A stretch of 64,000 nucleotides of DNA from an uncultured Oleiphilus sp. (GCA_913020245.1 CAJWAD010000003.1:1-64000); one strand, 5' to 3'; shown: positions 40,947-52,573, numbered from the stretch's first letter. Made by a program: numbers and translations. Notes: generated by a model not told the origin, from the letters alone.

Positions 40947-41618
40947 TTAAAAGCTCCCTTGCATTCTAGCGGATCGAAGCGTTTGGTAGCCTCGGTATGT
41001 TGCCGCAGCATTTATTAGCGCTGCCGCCACATCATGATCCCAAATTGCCCTCAGATTGCCTGGTAATAATTTGAGAAAAGCCTCACCTGCTTTTTCACCC
41101 AGACGAAATTCGCCCCGGTCTCCGAGTAATAAGCTGGGTTGAGCCATCGTTACATTGTCGATTTCAAGCGCTTGAACGCCCGCTTCCATTACGCCTTTCA
41201 TTTTAAGGTAGCTTGAAAATGCTCCGCTTTTAGCGCCATGGGCGGATACGACGCCATAGTATCGCGCGCCATGTGACTTTCCCAACTTACCAAAAGCAAT
41301 AGGCATTTCGACATCGATGCGATAGTAGTCGCTTTTAATAGGTGTTTTCTTCTTGGTAGAGCCAAGCGCGCAAAATAAATCATCAACTGTGTTGGTCGGC
41401 GGGGTGAATATATCAGGTGAATTAAGTAGGGCATGCCAGTCACAGACGAAATAACGTACCTTTTTAAAGGGTTTCTGCTTTGGTGCTTGGCGCACAAACG
41501 CAACGATTGAATCATAGTTCGGGTGTTTATCGAGTTGTCGCAATAGTGATTGCCCAACTAGACCATTTGCGCCGGCGACCCAGGCAGTTTTAGTCTCGTT
41601 CATAAGTTTTTCCGTCAT
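40947..41618 (-). CDS. NAD(P)-binding Rossmann-fold oxidoreductase/epimerase-like (HTATIP2-like)
   Basis: TAWVAGANGLVGQSLLRQL; start at an internal Met (41618, or 41603) to avoid the fusA-like promoter region. Confidence 0.8.
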   Translation of the reverse strand: MTEKLMNETKTAWVAGANGLVGQSLLRQLDKHPNYDSIVAFVRQAPKQKPFKKVRYFVCDWHALLNSPDIFTPPTNTVDDLFCALGSTKKKTPIKSDYYRIDVEMPIAFGKLGKSHGARYYGVVSAHGAKSGAFSSYLKMKGVMEAGVQALEIDNVTMAQPSLLLGDRGEFRLGEKAGEAFLKLLPGNLRAIWDHDVAAALINAAATYRGYQTLRSARMQGSF

Positions 41619-41720
41619 AACTAATCCATTATATATCGGGATGAAGCGGCTTGTTTTCAAGCCAAATGTGTAAGTTGCCAAATTTTACGAATTTAATTCT
41701 TAATTTCTGGCGAAATGCTG

Positions 41721-41726
41721 TATACT
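41721..41726 (+). promoter_or_regulatory. Candidate -10 box for the EF-G gene
   Basis: TATACT 38 bp upstream of the ATG; -35 element poorly matched. Confidence 0.3.
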
Positions 41727-41764
41727 TCGCGCGATTTTTTTCCCCTTGTTTATCGAGTAAAACA

Positions 41765-43846
41765 ATGTCTGATTTAAGTAAATACAGAAATATTGGTATT
41801 TTCGCGCACGTAGATGCGGGGAAAACTACCACGACAGAACGTATTCTAAAACTCACTGGTAAAATTCATAAAACCGGTGAAGTACATGACGGTGAGTCAA
41901 CGACTGACTTCATGGATCAAGAAGCAGAGCGCGGTATTACTATTCAGTCAGCAGCAATCACTGCCTTCTGGAAAGATTATCGAATGAACATCATCGACAC
42001 ACCAGGACACGTTGACTTCACTGTCGAAGTATACCGTTCTCTGAAAGTGCTTGATGGTGGTATCGGCGTATTCTGTGGTTCAGGAGGTGTTGAGCCGCAA
42101 TCAGAGACTAACTGGCGTTATGCTGATGAGTCAGGCGTTGCGCGTTTAATCTTCGTAAACAAGCTTGACCGTGTTGGTGCAGACTTTTTAAAGGTCGTAG
42201 ATCAAGTTGAAAACGTACTTGGTGCGAAGCCGCTTGTCATGACGCTTCCGATTGGTCGCGAAGACACCTTCACAGGCGTTGTCGATATTATGTCGAAAAA
42301 AGCCTACATCTGGGATGATTCTGGCTTGCCAGAAAACTTTAAAGTTGAAGATGTACCAGCTGACATGGTTGATGATGTCGACATGTACTACGAGCAGATG
42401 GTCGAAACTGCTGTAGAAATGGACGATGACATCATGATGGCTTATATGGAAGGTGAAGCGCCAACCGAAGAGCAAATCAAAGCGTGTATTCGAAAAGGCA
42501 CTAACGAATTAGCGTTCTTCCCAACCTATTGTGGTTCGGCGTTTAAGAACAAAGGTATTCAGCTTGTGCTTGATGCAGTAGTCGATTACCTTCCATCGCC
42601 GACCGAAGTGCCGGCTCAGCCTTTGACGGATGAGCGTGGTGATCCAACGGGCCAAGTGGCAACTGTGGCGATTGATGAGCCGTTCCGTGCCTTGGCGTTT
42701 AAGATAATGGATGACCGGTTCGGTGCGTTAACTTTTATCCGCGTATATTCGGGTGTATTGAAGAAAGGCGATACGATTCTTAATTCCTTTACAGGCAAGA
42801 CTGAGCGTATCGGTCGCATGTGTGAGATGGAAGCAGATGAGCGTATTGAGCTGGATTCGGCGCAAGCGGGCGATATCATTGCTGTCGTTGGCATGAAGAA
42901 TGTACAAACAGGCCATACACTTTGCGACCCTAAGAACGAATGTACACTTGAGGCGATGGTCTTCCCTGATCCAGTTATTTCGATTGCGGTAAAACCAAAA
43001 GACAAGGGTTCAACCGAAAAAATGGGCGTGGCGATTGGTAAGATGGTCGCCGAAGATCCTACCTTCATTGTTGAAACTGATGAAGACTCAGGCGAAACCA
43101 TTCTTAAAGGAATGGGTGAACTTCATTTGGATATTAAAGTAGATATCTTAAAGCGTACCTTTGGCGTCGAGTTAGAAGTGGGTCAACCACAGGTTGCTTA
43201 CCGTGAAACTATTACGCAAGCGATTGAAGACTCTTACACGCATAAGAAGCAGTCTGGTGGTTCGGGTCAGTTTGGTAAGATCGACTACCGTATTAAACCT
43301 GGTGAGCAAAACACCGGGTTGGCTTTTACCTCATCGGTTGTGGGCGGTAACGTTCCGAAAGAATTCTTCCCGGCTATTGAGAAAGGTTTCAAAAGTATGA
43401 TGGAAACCGGACCTCTTGCAGGATTCCCGGTTCTTGATGTTGAAATTGAACTCTATGACGGGGCTTTTCACGCAGTTGATTCCTCTGCGGTAGCGTTTGA
43501 AATTGCAGCGAAAGGTGCATTCCGCCAATCAATGCCTAAGGCGGGCCCTCAACTTCTTGAGCCTGTTATGAAGGTTGATGTGTACACGCCAGACGATCAT
43601 GTTGGTGATGTTATTGGTGATTTGAACCGTCGCCGTGGCATGATCAAAGACCAAGAAGCAGGTAACACAGGTGTGCGTGTGAAGTCAGATGTTCCACTTT
43701 CAGAAATGTTTGGGTATATCGGTCATCTACGTACAATGACTTCTGGTCGTGGTCAGTTCTCTATGGAGTTCTCGCATTACGCACCGTGCCCGATGAATGT
43801 GGCAGAAGAAGTAATCGCGGCAGAGAAAGCGAAGAAAGACGCTTAA
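41765..43846 (+). CDS. fusA: Elongation factor G (stand-alone gene, EF-G2-type candidate)
   Basis: 693 aa; [42 protein letters not shown]; start at the ATG at 41765 rather than the track start 41651. Confidence 0.93.
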   Translation: MSDLSKYRNIGIFAHVDAGKTTTTERILKLTGKIHKTGEVHDGESTTDFMDQEAERGITIQSAAITAFWKDYRMNIIDTPGHVDFTVEVYRSLKVLDGGIGVFCGSGGVEPQSETNWRYADESGVARLIFVNKLDRVGADFLKVVDQVENVLGAKPLVMTLPIGREDTFTGVVDIMSKKAYIWDDSGLPENFKVEDVPADMVDDVDMYYEQMVETAVEMDDDIMMAYMEGEAPTEEQIKACIRKGTNELAFFPTYCGSAFKNKGIQLVLDAVVDYLPSPTEVPAQPLTDERGDPTGQVATVAIDEPFRALAFKIMDDRFGALTFIRVYSGVLKKGDTILNSFTGKTERIGRMCEMEADERIELDSAQAGDIIAVVGMKNVQTGHTLCDPKNECTLEAMVFPDPVISIAVKPKDKGSTEKMGVAIGKMVAEDPTFIVETDEDSGETILKGMGELHLDIKVDILKRTFGVELEVGQPQVAYRETITQAIEDSYTHKKQSGGSGQFGKIDYRIKPGEQNTGLAFTSSVVGGNVPKEFFPAIEKGFKSMMETGPLAGFPVLDVEIELYDGAFHAVDSSAVAFEIAAKGAFRQSMPKAGPQLLEPVMKVDVYTPDDHVGDVIGDLNRRRGMIKDQEAGNTGVRVKSDVPLSEMFGYIGHLRTMTSGRGQFSMEFSHYAPCPMNVAEEVIAAEKAKKDA

Positions 43847-43866
43847 ATAGACCGTTAAACTTGCAC

Positions 43867-43904
43867 AAAAAAGCCCCGTTTACATATGTAAACGGGGCTT
43901 TTTT
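43867..43904. terminator. Bidirectional rho-independent terminator after the EF-G gene
   Basis: Perfect 38-nt palindrome AAAAAAGCCCCGTTTACAT/ATGTAAACGGGGCTTTTTT. Confidence 0.93.
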
Positions 43905-43987
43905 ATATTCTGTTGAAATTTTTATTAGCCTAGCGTTGTTGGTCCAAGGTATTTGGAAAAGGCCAGGCTAATCGTTATATGAGTCGT

Positions 43988-45193
43988 TTAATCGGCCCCT
44001 ACGAGTGAATCGACGATCGCTCTAAAAAAGGCAGCCGATTCAGAGGCGACCTCATAATTATTTTCTGCAAATTCGAGATGCGCAGAATTTTTAACGATAA
44101 CGACCCCCGCTTTTTGATTTACGTAAATGAACTGTCCGTATATGCCCATTGCCATGAACTCCTGATCGGCACCTTCTGGGAGCCACCATTGAAATCCGTA
44201 TCCTAGATCTCGGTCTGAATTATCTCGCTTGCCAGGAACAAGATGCGGAGCGTCTGGCGTTGTAGAGTCATGTATCCATTGTTTTGGTACGATTTGATTG
44301 CCCCTCCAGTTGCCCATATTTGCATAGAGTTGGCCGAAACGAGCGAAATCTCGCGTACGCAGATTCATACCACCCAGCACCATGGGTTCATTGTTACCAT
44401 CAACAATGAAATAGACACTCGATTCCGGCTCAATTCTTGACCATATCTTTTCATTAAAGTAGTCGACGATCGTGCGACCAGTTGCTGCACGCAGCACCAT
44501 GCCTAAAACATGTGTATCGATGCTAACGTAATGCAAGTATGTGCCGGGTTCTCTCTCGCGCTCTAGGCTTGCGGCAAATTCGTCAAAAGAGCCGCCTAGT
44601 GCAAACGTTCTTCCAAAACGGTTTATATCAGAGTAAAAATCGAAATAATCTTCGTTAAATTTTACGCCGCTCGACATCTGCAACACATCTTTTATTCTCA
44701 CACCCTCGTATCCGGTGCCTACTAGCTGGGGCACATAGTCGGTGACCGTGTCCTCAATACTTTTTATTGCTCCCTCATCTACGGCAATACCGAACATCGC
44801 AGAGATGAAAGACTTAGCGACAGACCATGAGATCCGATGATCCTCAGCTTTCGTTTCCTGAAAGTAGTTTTCATAGGTTATGGTATTGCCCCGAAGTACG
44901 AGTAACGCTGTGGTGCTCGTTCGATCGAGAAATTCCGAAACGTCTTTTTCTTCCTTGTAAGTAAACGTAGCAGGTAGCGCTTGATATCCGGTATCAAACG
45001 AGGACGCTTCAGTGGAGGGCTTCACTTCGCTCGTAGGAACGAGTGTTTTGATGCGCGAAAAGTTTTCTACGATTACATCTTCGTCAAATAGCGTAATGAC
45101 ATGATACAGCCTTTCAATGTTATCCCATTTAGCGACACTAATAATGAGTGCAAGGCCAATCAGCATGAGTGCCGATATTTTAAAAATTTTCAT
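43988..45193 (-). CDS. Serine hydrolase, beta-lactamase/class C PBP-like
   Basis: 401 aa; N-terminal TM; SWSVAKSFISAMFG (SxxK), MNLRTRDFARFGQLYANMG. Confidence 0.87.
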   Translation of the reverse strand: MKIFKISALMLIGLALIISVAKWDNIERLYHVITLFDEDVIVENFSRIKTLVPTSEVKPSTEASSFDTGYQALPATFTYKEEKDVSEFLDRTSTTALLVLRGNTITYENYFQETKAEDHRISWSVAKSFISAMFGIAVDEGAIKSIEDTVTDYVPQLVGTGYEGVRIKDVLQMSSGVKFNEDYFDFYSDINRFGRTFALGGSFDEFAASLEREREPGTYLHYVSIDTHVLGMVLRAATGRTIVDYFNEKIWSRIEPESSVYFIVDGNNEPMVLGGMNLRTRDFARFGQLYANMGNWRGNQIVPKQWIHDSTTPDAPHLVPGKRDNSDRDLGYGFQWWLPEGADQEFMAMGIYGQFIYVNQKAGVVIVKNSAHLEFAENNYEVASESAAFFRAIVDSLVGAD

Positions 45194-45269
45194 TACAGTT
45201 TGTTGCTCCCTATTTTTATTATTGCGCTTTCGATCGCGTTCGCGCGCATAATTAGATGTCTTAAAAAAT

Positions 45270-46187
45270 TTATTTCAGCTTAACTTTGTGCGTTTTGGTT
45301 TCGAAAAATCGCGAAATGACGTGTGGCATTTTAACTGGTAATAGCTCGCGAATAACTTTTAGCAGATAGCGAATTAGGTTTGCTCGTTTGTAAAAGACCG
45401 CTTGTCGTATCAGCTGTTTTGCGGGGTAGTAACCGTCATTGATTAAGTTTTCTGTCTGTTCTCTATTATCCGTGCGATTATACTTGGATAGGTCGAGTGA
45501 GATGGCTAAGTCGGCTTGCTTTAATTGGTCTCGTGTTTTTCTGTTGATGCAAATATCGATAGCATTACCGAACACTTCGAGCGCATTCTTTGGGCTTTGA
45601 TAGCTTGTCACACCATTTAGGTCGACCCCAATAGTGATGCCTGCACCAAGACTTTTGAGTAGCGAAATGGGTACATTTTCGACAATGCCCCCGTCAACCA
45701 ACTTACGACCCTGCACGTCGGCAGGTGCAAATAGTCCAGGTACGGCAACGGATGCACAAATCGCATCAGCAAGATTACCTTCTTCAAAAATTACTTGCTC
45801 TCCCGTATCAATATCCGCAGCGCAGATGGCTAAAGGCGTTTCTGCGTCTTCAATTTTAACGTCGCCAAGGTCTCGGAGCAGCATTTCACGGAGCGCTTCC
45901 GTCGTAAAAAAACCACTCATTGGGTTCCAGTTAAACGAACTAAGTTTTTTGAAGGTAAGCTCTTCTGCAATTTTATGCAGATCAGCACTGTTTTTGCCAA
46001 AGGCATAGTAGGCGGCAACCAGTGCCCCAATGCTGGTTCCTGAAACACATGATATGGCTACATTTTCTTCTTCAATGGCGCGAATAACACCGATATGCGC
46101 AACGCCCTTAGCCGCGCCGCCCCCCAGTGCTAAACCGATTTTAGTATTAAATGGATTCCATGAAAAAGGGGGGAGTTGGTTGTACAT
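45270..46187 (-). CDS. Patatin-like phospholipase family protein (RssA-like)
   Basis: GLALGGGAAKGVAHIGV, GTSIG nucleophile elbow, VDGGIVENVP. Confidence 0.92.
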   Translation of the reverse strand: MYNQLPPFSWNPFNTKIGLALGGGAAKGVAHIGVIRAIEEENVAISCVSGTSIGALVAAYYAFGKNSADLHKIAEELTFKKLSSFNWNPMSGFFTTEALREMLLRDLGDVKIEDAETPLAICAADIDTGEQVIFEEGNLADAICASVAVPGLFAPADVQGRKLVDGGIVENVPISLLKSLGAGITIGVDLNGVTSYQSPKNALEVFGNAIDICINRKTRDQLKQADLAISLDLSKYNRTDNREQTENLINDGYYPAKQLIRQAVFYKRANLIRYLLKVIRELLPVKMPHVISRFFETKTHKVKLK

Positions 46188-46195
46188 AATTACAA

Positions 46196-47119
46196 TTAAT
46201 CGTAAAGGCTTGGCTCACCTTGGGGGCGAGTCTTAAAGCGGCGATGGAGCCATAAATATTGTTCGGGATGTATGTTTATGGCTTTTTCGAGTTCTTGATT
46301 TATGCGTGTTGCATTTTCAACATCGTTGCCGGTAGGAAAATCTTCGATGATAGGGGAGAAGTATAAGCTGTAAACCCCCTCTGATTCTCTAAACTGTGAT
46401 AAGTGCAGTACGGTTGCGCCTGTTTCGCGGGCGATCCAAGCAGGTGTGGTAAGGCTTGCGGCTGGCACACCAAACAGCGGTGCAAAGACGCCCTGTTTTA
46501 ATCCGACGTCTTGGTCAGGCGCGTACCAAACTAAATTGCCATCAGCGATAAACTTATTCATGTCACGGAGTTGTCGTTTAGTAAAGCCAACGTTGGTGTA
46601 GCGGCGCCGTGCACGTTCGATAAACGCATTAAGCAGTTTATTGTTCTGTGGCCGGTACATATAGTTGAACGTGGTGGTGTTGTTAACAAGCGGTCCGGCG
46701 AAATCCATAATACTAAAATGGCCGCCCAGCAACAAAACGCCCTTACCGCGAGCGAACGCTTCGTCTAAATATTCTTTGCCGTGCACTTCAATGCGATCGA
46801 AGAACACCTCAAAGTTGCCCCACCATGCAATAGTGCTCTCCATGTACCCCACGGCATTGGAGATGAAAGATTTTCTGATCATCTCCTCTTGCTCGTGCGG
46901 ACTCAGCTCGGGAAAGCACGCGCGTATATTGCCGCGCGCGGTTTTATAACGGCTACCGCGCATGCCATATAAAATTAGGCCTAGTCGACGTCCCAGGCGA
47001 AGCTTGGTGCGGTAGGGGAGTAGAGAAATAAACCAAAGCGTACCGAGCAATAACCAGGCTCCCCAGAACTTTGGATGCAAGAAATTTCGGTAATAGTGTT
47101 CAGGGGCGATTGGCCGCAT
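46196..47119 (-). CDS. Lipid A biosynthesis lauroyl/myristoyl-type acyltransferase
   Basis: GGHFSIMDFAG (HX4D), WYAPDQDVGLKQGVFAPLFGVPAASLT. Confidence 0.92.
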   Translation of the reverse strand: MRPIAPEHYYRNFLHPKFWGAWLLLGTLWFISLLPYRTKLRLGRRLGLILYGMRGSRYKTARGNIRACFPELSPHEQEEMIRKSFISNAVGYMESTIAWWGNFEVFFDRIEVHGKEYLDEAFARGKGVLLLGGHFSIMDFAGPLVNNTTTFNYMYRPQNNKLLNAFIERARRRYTNVGFTKRQLRDMNKFIADGNLVWYAPDQDVGLKQGVFAPLFGVPAASLTTPAWIARETGATVLHLSQFRESEGVYSLYFSPIIEDFPTGNDVENATRINQELEKAINIHPEQYLWLHRRFKTRPQGEPSLYD

Positions 47120-47202
47120 AAGCGTGTGCTTTCTTTATTTTTTCTCGCACAATTAAAACACGGGGCTCGGCCTATTGATAGGCTTTGTCCTGTATATGTC
47201 GC

Positions 47203-47568
47203 TTATTTAAACAAGGGGATAACGGCTGCTTTTTGTTGCTCTCTTTTGCGTACAAATTCCTCTGGATTGGTCAGTGCATCATGCAGCTCAGAAAGGGATT
47301 CATTCATCATTGAGGATAGCTTTAGGCACCCAGCAAGCGGGCTTTTGCTGAGTTGAAGCTCTGAGTTGATCTTGAACTGCAGGCCTTGCAGGCGCCCCTT
47401 GATACGAGGGTTTACGGAGTCAATTACCTGTTCGCATACTTGTTGTCGGAGTGCTTCAAGTTGCGCCGGATTGGTTTCAGCCAGATGCATCATCTCATCG
47501 AAGCTTGGTAAGTCGATTAAGGATGTATTTTCTGTTTTAGGGCGTATGTTCTGTGTTGTTGAGCTCAT
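47203..47568 (-). CDS. DUF3135-family protein
   Basis: 121 aa; LPSFDEMMHLAETNPAQLEALRQQVCEQVIDS. Confidence 0.7.
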   Translation of the reverse strand: MSSTTQNIRPKTENTSLIDLPSFDEMMHLAETNPAQLEALRQQVCEQVIDSVNPRIKGRLQGLQFKINSELQLSKSPLAGCLKLSSMMNESLSELHDALTNPEEFVRKREQQKAAVIPLFK

Positions 47569-47903
47569 TGCACTTACTCCTTGCTGCGTTACAGCGACAG
47601 CTTTCGGCGTATATCCACCAATTTAGTTGATCAGATATTCGGATTCTATACTGGTAAGAGTCGACAATTTGGCGCGTGACGTGGGCGAAAGTGTGAACTG
47701 GTTGGTTAAAATATCGACGTTTTGGATCATCTTTGTGCCACTTTGCAAAGTATTCATGTGCCTTTATCGATTGATTTTTGTACTATTTAGGAGCCCGAGT
47801 GTGTTCGTCGTTAGTTTGGGCACTAGTTTTGATAGCCATTGAAGTAAGAGCAGCGTGCTCTGATGTTGTACTTCTGATGCCATTCGAATGAAAAGGTTTC
47901 AGT

Positions 47904-48464
47904 ATGAGCAATCTGGCAGTATTAAAAATAGACAAAAGTGGGCAGCCGGTTCGATGGATTACCAAAGAAATGGCCACCAGTCTTGTTTGTAATGGAAAAG
48001 TTCTCTGGGCATTTGGCGATCAATGTTTAACGATGCGTGGTGGTGTTCAGAAGACAGGGGTGCGATCAATTATTCACCTATCGCCTATTATCGCAGTGGA
48101 CGGCTCCATCAAAAAACATGCGATTAATATTCCTCTCATGAATAAATATCTATTTCGACGTGATCAGCATATGTGCATGTATTGCGGGCAGATATTCCAT
48201 CGTAATGAGTTGACGCGTGATCATATTCATCCTCGTTCACTCGGTGGTGGGGATTTGTGGACCAACGTGGTCGCGGCCTGCAAGCCATGCAATCAACGTA
48301 AAGGTGCGCGTTTACCTGAGGAAGCGCGCATGCCATTGCTGGCCGTGCCATTCAAGCCCACATTTTCAGAGTTGTTGTATTTACAGAATCACAATATTTT
48401 AGAAGACCAAATGCACTATCTTCGCAAGGGCTTCAAGCACTTGGAAAAACGCGGTCTGGTCTAA
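47904..48464 (+). CDS. HNH endonuclease family protein
   Basis: CMYCGQIFHRNELTRDHIHPRSLGGGDLWTNVVAACKPCNQRKG. Confidence 0.9.
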   Translation: MSNLAVLKIDKSGQPVRWITKEMATSLVCNGKVLWAFGDQCLTMRGGVQKTGVRSIIHLSPIIAVDGSIKKHAINIPLMNKYLFRRDQHMCMYCGQIFHRNELTRDHIHPRSLGGGDLWTNVVAACKPCNQRKGARLPEEARMPLLAVPFKPTFSELLYLQNHNILEDQMHYLRKGFKHLEKRGLV

Positions 48465-48566
48465 AACGTTTTTCTTATTCCCTCGTGCTTTAGTGCATAA
48501 ATAAAGATTTCGCGCCCCTGAGCTTTAGCGCTATAATTCATCAAATTTCTCATCCAGCGGTCATGA

Positions 48567-51215
48567 ATGACTAAGTCTTCAGGTAATCAAACACCTCCTA
48601 ATGATCCTCATAGTCAGCGCGAAGCGCAGAAGTATGAGAATCCTATTCCAAGCCGTGAACATATACTTGATTTGCTCATCACAAGCGGTGAGCCATCTAC
48701 TCATCCACAAATTGCACATCACTTAGGTTTGGATGATGCGGATGGATACGAGGCATTGCGTCGCCGCTTGATCGCAATGGCGCGAGACGGGCAGTTGATC
48801 TGCAATCGTCGTCAACAATATTTACCAACGCAAAGTGTGAATTTGTTGAAGGGGTCTGTGATTGGTCATCGTGATGGCTTTGGCTTTGTTAAGCTCGAAA
48901 AAGGAGGCGATGACCTTTATCTCTCCGCGAAACAGATGCAACGGGTTTTCAATGGGGACCGCGTACTCGTGCGTGTAGATAATGTTGATGCCCGAGGCAA
49001 GGGTCATGCGGTTATCGTCGAGGTTTTGGAACGCAATACCAACGAGGTGGTCGGGCGAATTTTCTTCGAAAGCGGGTTGAGCTTTGTCGAGGTGGAAAAT
49101 GTACGCGAAACTCAGCAGGTAGTTATCCCCTCTGATGTGACCTTAGAGGCAAAACATGGTCAATATGTGGTGGCGAAAATTACGCAACATCCCTCCCGAC
49201 GAGAGCATGCTATCGGTCAAGTGGTTGAGATTTTAGGTGATCATATGGCGCCAGGGATGGAAATTGAGGTCGCCATTCGCTCACATAATATTCCAAATGA
49301 GTGGCCAGAGGAGCTTAAAACGCAGATAGCTTCGTTAGATAACGAAGTTAGAGAAGCCGACAAGCGTAAGCGTATCGACATTCGTCACTTGCCTCTTGTG
49401 ACGATTGATGGAGAAGATGCGCGAGATTTTGATGACGCGGTGTATTGTGAAAATGTACAAGGCGGTGGTTGGCGTTTGTATGTTGCGATTGCAGATGTTA
49501 GTCACTACGTAAAAGAAAATGAGCCCCTCGATGTTGAAGCGGGCAAGCGAGGTACGTCAGTATATTTTCCTGACCATGTTGTGCCGATGTTGCCCGAAAT
49601 TTTATCAAATGGTTTGTGTTCGCTCAATCCATCGGTCGATCGTTTATGCATGGTGTGCGAAATGGAAATTTCGGCTGAGGGCGTTGTTGAACATAGCTAC
49701 TTCTATGAAGGCGTGATGCATAGCCATGCTCGTCTGACCTATAACCAGGTTGGTTGCATACTTGAAGAAACTGACAGTTCTGAAGGCATTCAATTGTGCG
49801 AAGATTTTGCCGATCGCTTACCGCAGCTATATGATTTATATGGTTTATATCAGGCGTTACGCAGACAAAGAAAAACGCGGGGCGCGATAGACTTTGAAAC
49901 CGTAGAGACGCAAATTATCTTTGGCGAAGCGCGTAAGATTGAGAAAATTGTCCCGACTGAACGTAACGATGCTCATAAAATTATTGAAGAATGCATGCTG
50001 TGTGCGAACGTGGCGACGGCTAAATTTTTAATCGCACAAAAGCTCCCCGCATTATATCGGGTGCATGAAGGTCCTGGTGCAGAAAAACTTGAAAATTTAC
50101 GTGCTTTCTTGGGCGAGTTAGGGCTGCAATTGTGGGGTGGTGAAATGCCTCAGCCCTCTGATTATCAAACCTTGTTTGACGAGATTGCTGAACGACCAGA
50201 CTTTTCAGTTATTCAAACGATGATGTTACGTTCAATGAGTCAGGCGGTTTATAGCCCAGAAGAGAAGGGGCATTTTGGCTTAGCATATGATGCGTATGCA
50301 CATTTTACGTCACCGATCCGTCGTTATCCCGATCTCTTAGTTCATCGTGCTATCAAGTCGATTATTTATAACGGTAAGCCCTGCGATCAGGTACGGCGAC
50401 CAGATAAGCTCGATGTTGGCGCATACCGTTATGCCTATGACTTCGAAAAGATGTTGATGTTGGGAGAGCATTGCTCAATGGCTGAGCGTCGAGCTGATGA
50501 CGCAACTCGTGATGTGACAAATTGGCTAAAATGTGAGTATTTGCAGCAGCATTTAGGTGAAGTATTTGAGGGCTTAATTGCCGGCGTCACAGCCTTTGGT
50601 TTTTTTGTGGAACTTGCCGATTTGTATGTAGAAGGACTGGTGCATGTTGCGACTTTGGACGGTGATTTTTATCAGTTTGATCAACAGAAGCAGCGATTAG
50701 TGGGCGAACGCACGGGTGTGCGTTATGGTTTGGGCGATAGGGTCATGGTCCAAGTCGCCAAGATAAACTTAGAAGAACGAAAGATCGATCTTGTCTTAAT
50801 GAGTGCTGAGCCGAGGGCAAAATCAGCGCGTGGTCGTGGTCGTCAGTCGCGCAGCGCTGTTGTTGGCAAACGGGACACAAATGCTGGTAAAAAAAATGGA
50901 GCTGAAAGGCGCAAAAATACCACTAAAGCAGTATCCCGGGGCAAGATAGGCAAAGCAAAGAAAGCCAAAGAAAAGGCAGACCCCGTGGCGCCAATGCAGG
51001 CGATAAAACGTGATGATTCGTCGGTCAACAAGCCAACACGTAAGCGCGCGAAATTAAAGCTGACGAAAAAAAAGGATAAAGGGAAACCTGATTGGGCGAA
51101 AAATAGTAGTAAAACGAATTCCGCAGAAGACGCTACGTCAGAAAAAAACACATCTGAAGCGTCTAAAGACAAGCCCAAAAAGCCAAGAAAGCGTCAGGTT
51201 AAAGAGTCGAATTAA
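48567..51215 (+). CDS. rnr: Ribonuclease R with long basic C-terminal tail
   Basis: 882 aa; [15 protein letters not shown] catalytic motif, [17 protein letters not shown]1 domain, Lys/Arg-rich tail. Confidence 0.96.
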   Translation: MTKSSGNQTPPNDPHSQREAQKYENPIPSREHILDLLITSGEPSTHPQIAHHLGLDDADGYEALRRRLIAMARDGQLICNRRQQYLPTQSVNLLKGSVIGHRDGFGFVKLEKGGDDLYLSAKQMQRVFNGDRVLVRVDNVDARGKGHAVIVEVLERNTNEVVGRIFFESGLSFVEVENVRETQQVVIPSDVTLEAKHGQYVVAKITQHPSRREHAIGQVVEILGDHMAPGMEIEVAIRSHNIPNEWPEELKTQIASLDNEVREADKRKRIDIRHLPLVTIDGEDARDFDDAVYCENVQGGGWRLYVAIADVSHYVKENEPLDVEAGKRGTSVYFPDHVVPMLPEILSNGLCSLNPSVDRLCMVCEMEISAEGVVEHSYFYEGVMHSHARLTYNQVGCILEETDSSEGIQLCEDFADRLPQLYDLYGLYQALRRQRKTRGAIDFETVETQIIFGEARKIEKIVPTERNDAHKIIEECMLCANVATAKFLIAQKLPALYRVHEGPGAEKLENLRAFLGELGLQLWGGEMPQPSDYQTLFDEIAERPDFSVIQTMMLRSMSQAVYSPEEKGHFGLAYDAYAHFTSPIRRYPDLLVHRAIKSIIYNGKPCDQVRRPDKLDVGAYRYAYDFEKMLMLGEHCSMAERRADDATRDVTNWLKCEYLQQHLGEVFEGLIAGVTAFGFFVELADLYVEGLVHVATLDGDFYQFDQQKQRLVGERTGVRYGLGDRVMVQVAKINLEERKIDLVLMSAEPRAKSARGRGRQSRSAVVGKRDTNAGKKNGAERRKNTTKAVSRGKIGKAKKAKEKADPVAPMQAIKRDDSSVNKPTRKRAKLKLTKKKDKGKPDWAKNSSKTNSAEDATSEKNTSEASKDKPKKPRKRQVKESN

Positions 51216-51958
51216 TGAGTGAGTTAGATACGGTATTCGGTATTCATGCGGTGGAATCTTTGTTAACTAAAGATCCTGAGCAGATTGTTTCCGTGAAAGT
51301 AATGAAGGGTCGCGACGATAAGCGTTTGCAGCGGCTCGTTGGGGCTGTTCAGGACGCTAGTATCGTAACTGAGGTAGTGCCGAGGAAGATCTTGGATGAT
51401 CTCGTACGTGGCCGGCATCAGGGTGTGGTAGCACTTGTAAAGTTGACTCCAGAGAAAAATGAAAATGACTTGGACGCCTTACTCGATCAGTTATCTGAAC
51501 CCCCATTTTTGCTGGTGCTTGATTCAGTCACTGATCCGCACAACTTGGGTGCATGTTTACGGTCAGCCGATGCGGCTGGCGTACATGCGCTTATCGTTGC
51601 AAAAGATAAATCAGCACCCTTAAATTCGGTCGCGAAAAATGTGGCATCGGGTGCTGCAGACCATACCCCCGTGGTGCGCGTAACGAATTTAGCGAGGACA
51701 TTGCGCAGCTTGCAAGATCGAGGTGTCTGGATTTCAGGAGCGGCAGGGGAAGCAGAGCAAGATATTTATCAAGCAGATTTTAAAGGACCTTGCGCAATTG
51801 TGATGGGCGCGGAAGGCAGTGGTTTGCGCCGTTTAACACGAGAGCATTGCGATCAGTTGATAAAAATTCCGATGGCCGGTAGCGTCAGTAGCTTGAATGT
51901 TTCGGTAGCGACGGGCGTTTGTTTGTTTGAGGCATTACGGCAGCGAGGATCGAAGTAA
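51215..51958 (+). CDS. rlmB: 23S rRNA (guanosine-2'-O-)-methyltransferase RlmB
   Basis: SPOUT motifs [57 protein letters not shown] overlaps the rnr stop. Confidence 0.95.
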   Translation: MSELDTVFGIHAVESLLTKDPEQIVSVKVMKGRDDKRLQRLVGAVQDASIVTEVVPRKILDDLVRGRHQGVVALVKLTPEKNENDLDALLDQLSEPPFLLVLDSVTDPHNLGACLRSADAAGVHALIVAKDKSAPLNSVAKNVASGAADHTPVVRVTNLARTLRSLQDRGVWISGAAGEAEQDIYQADFKGPCAIVMGAEGSGLRRLTREHCDQLIKIPMAGSVSSLNVSVATGVCLFEALRQRGSK

Positions 51959-51993
51959 GTGCTAACAAAGGGCTAAATTTTTTCAGGCGAAAT

Positions 51994-52338
51994 CTATTTG
52001 GTGTCTAAGATTGCACGATATTTTTGCGCAATGATTAGCATGATTATCGTTGCAAGTCGCTCGTAAACATCACTCATAAGCGCCTTGTTTGGTAGGAAAT
52101 CTCGGATCGTATTTTGCACGAAGCTGAAGCGCTCCGTGCTGCTCATGTTATTTTTTTGTCGCTCTTTTTGCAGTCCTGAGAGCAGCAAAGACATAAGTTT
52201 TGCGTAGTGATTTGATCCGAGCTCCTTCATTAATCCGCGCGCATGTTGCTCTAAATTGTCCAGCGACATCACTTTCAATACTGCCACTAATTCGGGTTCT
52301 GGCATTAGCATTACCTCTTGTGTACTCAGCTGAGCCAT
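51994..52338 (-). CDS. Hypothetical protein, 114 aa
   Basis: Helical ORF immediately downstream (11 bp) of the DUF2835 gene on the same strand; no family recognised. Confidence 0.55.
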   Translation of the reverse strand: MAQLSTQEVMLMPEPELVAVLKVMSLDNLEQHARGLMKELGSNHYAKLMSLLLSGLQKERQKNNMSSTERFSFVQNTIRDFLPNKALMSDVYERLATIIMLIIAQKYRAILDTK

Positions 52339-52349
52339 AGTAAACCTCT

Positions 52350-52571
52350 TTAATTAAGCTTCTCGACGGAATGAAACTTTCCTTCATTTGTGAAGGTAAT
52401 ACGAAAGTTGCCAGCCACACCTTGATGGCTGATATAGTTACTCAGAATATTGGCTGGAAACTGCACGCTCAAACCCTCACGACTGCGCGCTCGCACAAGC
52501 TGTGATTGCCCTCGATAAAGTTTTAGCCATTCATCGCGATCAATGTTTAATTCAACAATTAAACTCCGCAT
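52350..52571 (-). CDS. DUF2835-family protein
   Basis: 73 aa; YRGQSQLVRARSREGLSVQFPANILSNYISHQGVAGNFRI. Confidence 0.75.
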   Translation of the reverse strand: MRSLIVELNIDRDEWLKLYRGQSQLVRARSREGLSVQFPANILSNYISHQGVAGNFRITFTNEGKFHSVEKLN

Positions 52572-52573
52572 AC

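Noticed and set aside
42616-43101. 161-aa minus-strand ORF inside EF-G
   Set aside because: Antisense to a highly conserved gene; Ser-rich shadow translation with no recognisable domain
47627-47842. 71-aa hydrophobic ORF in the DUF3135-HNH intergenic region
   Set aside because: No recognised family or convincing start region; may be chance in AT-rich sequence
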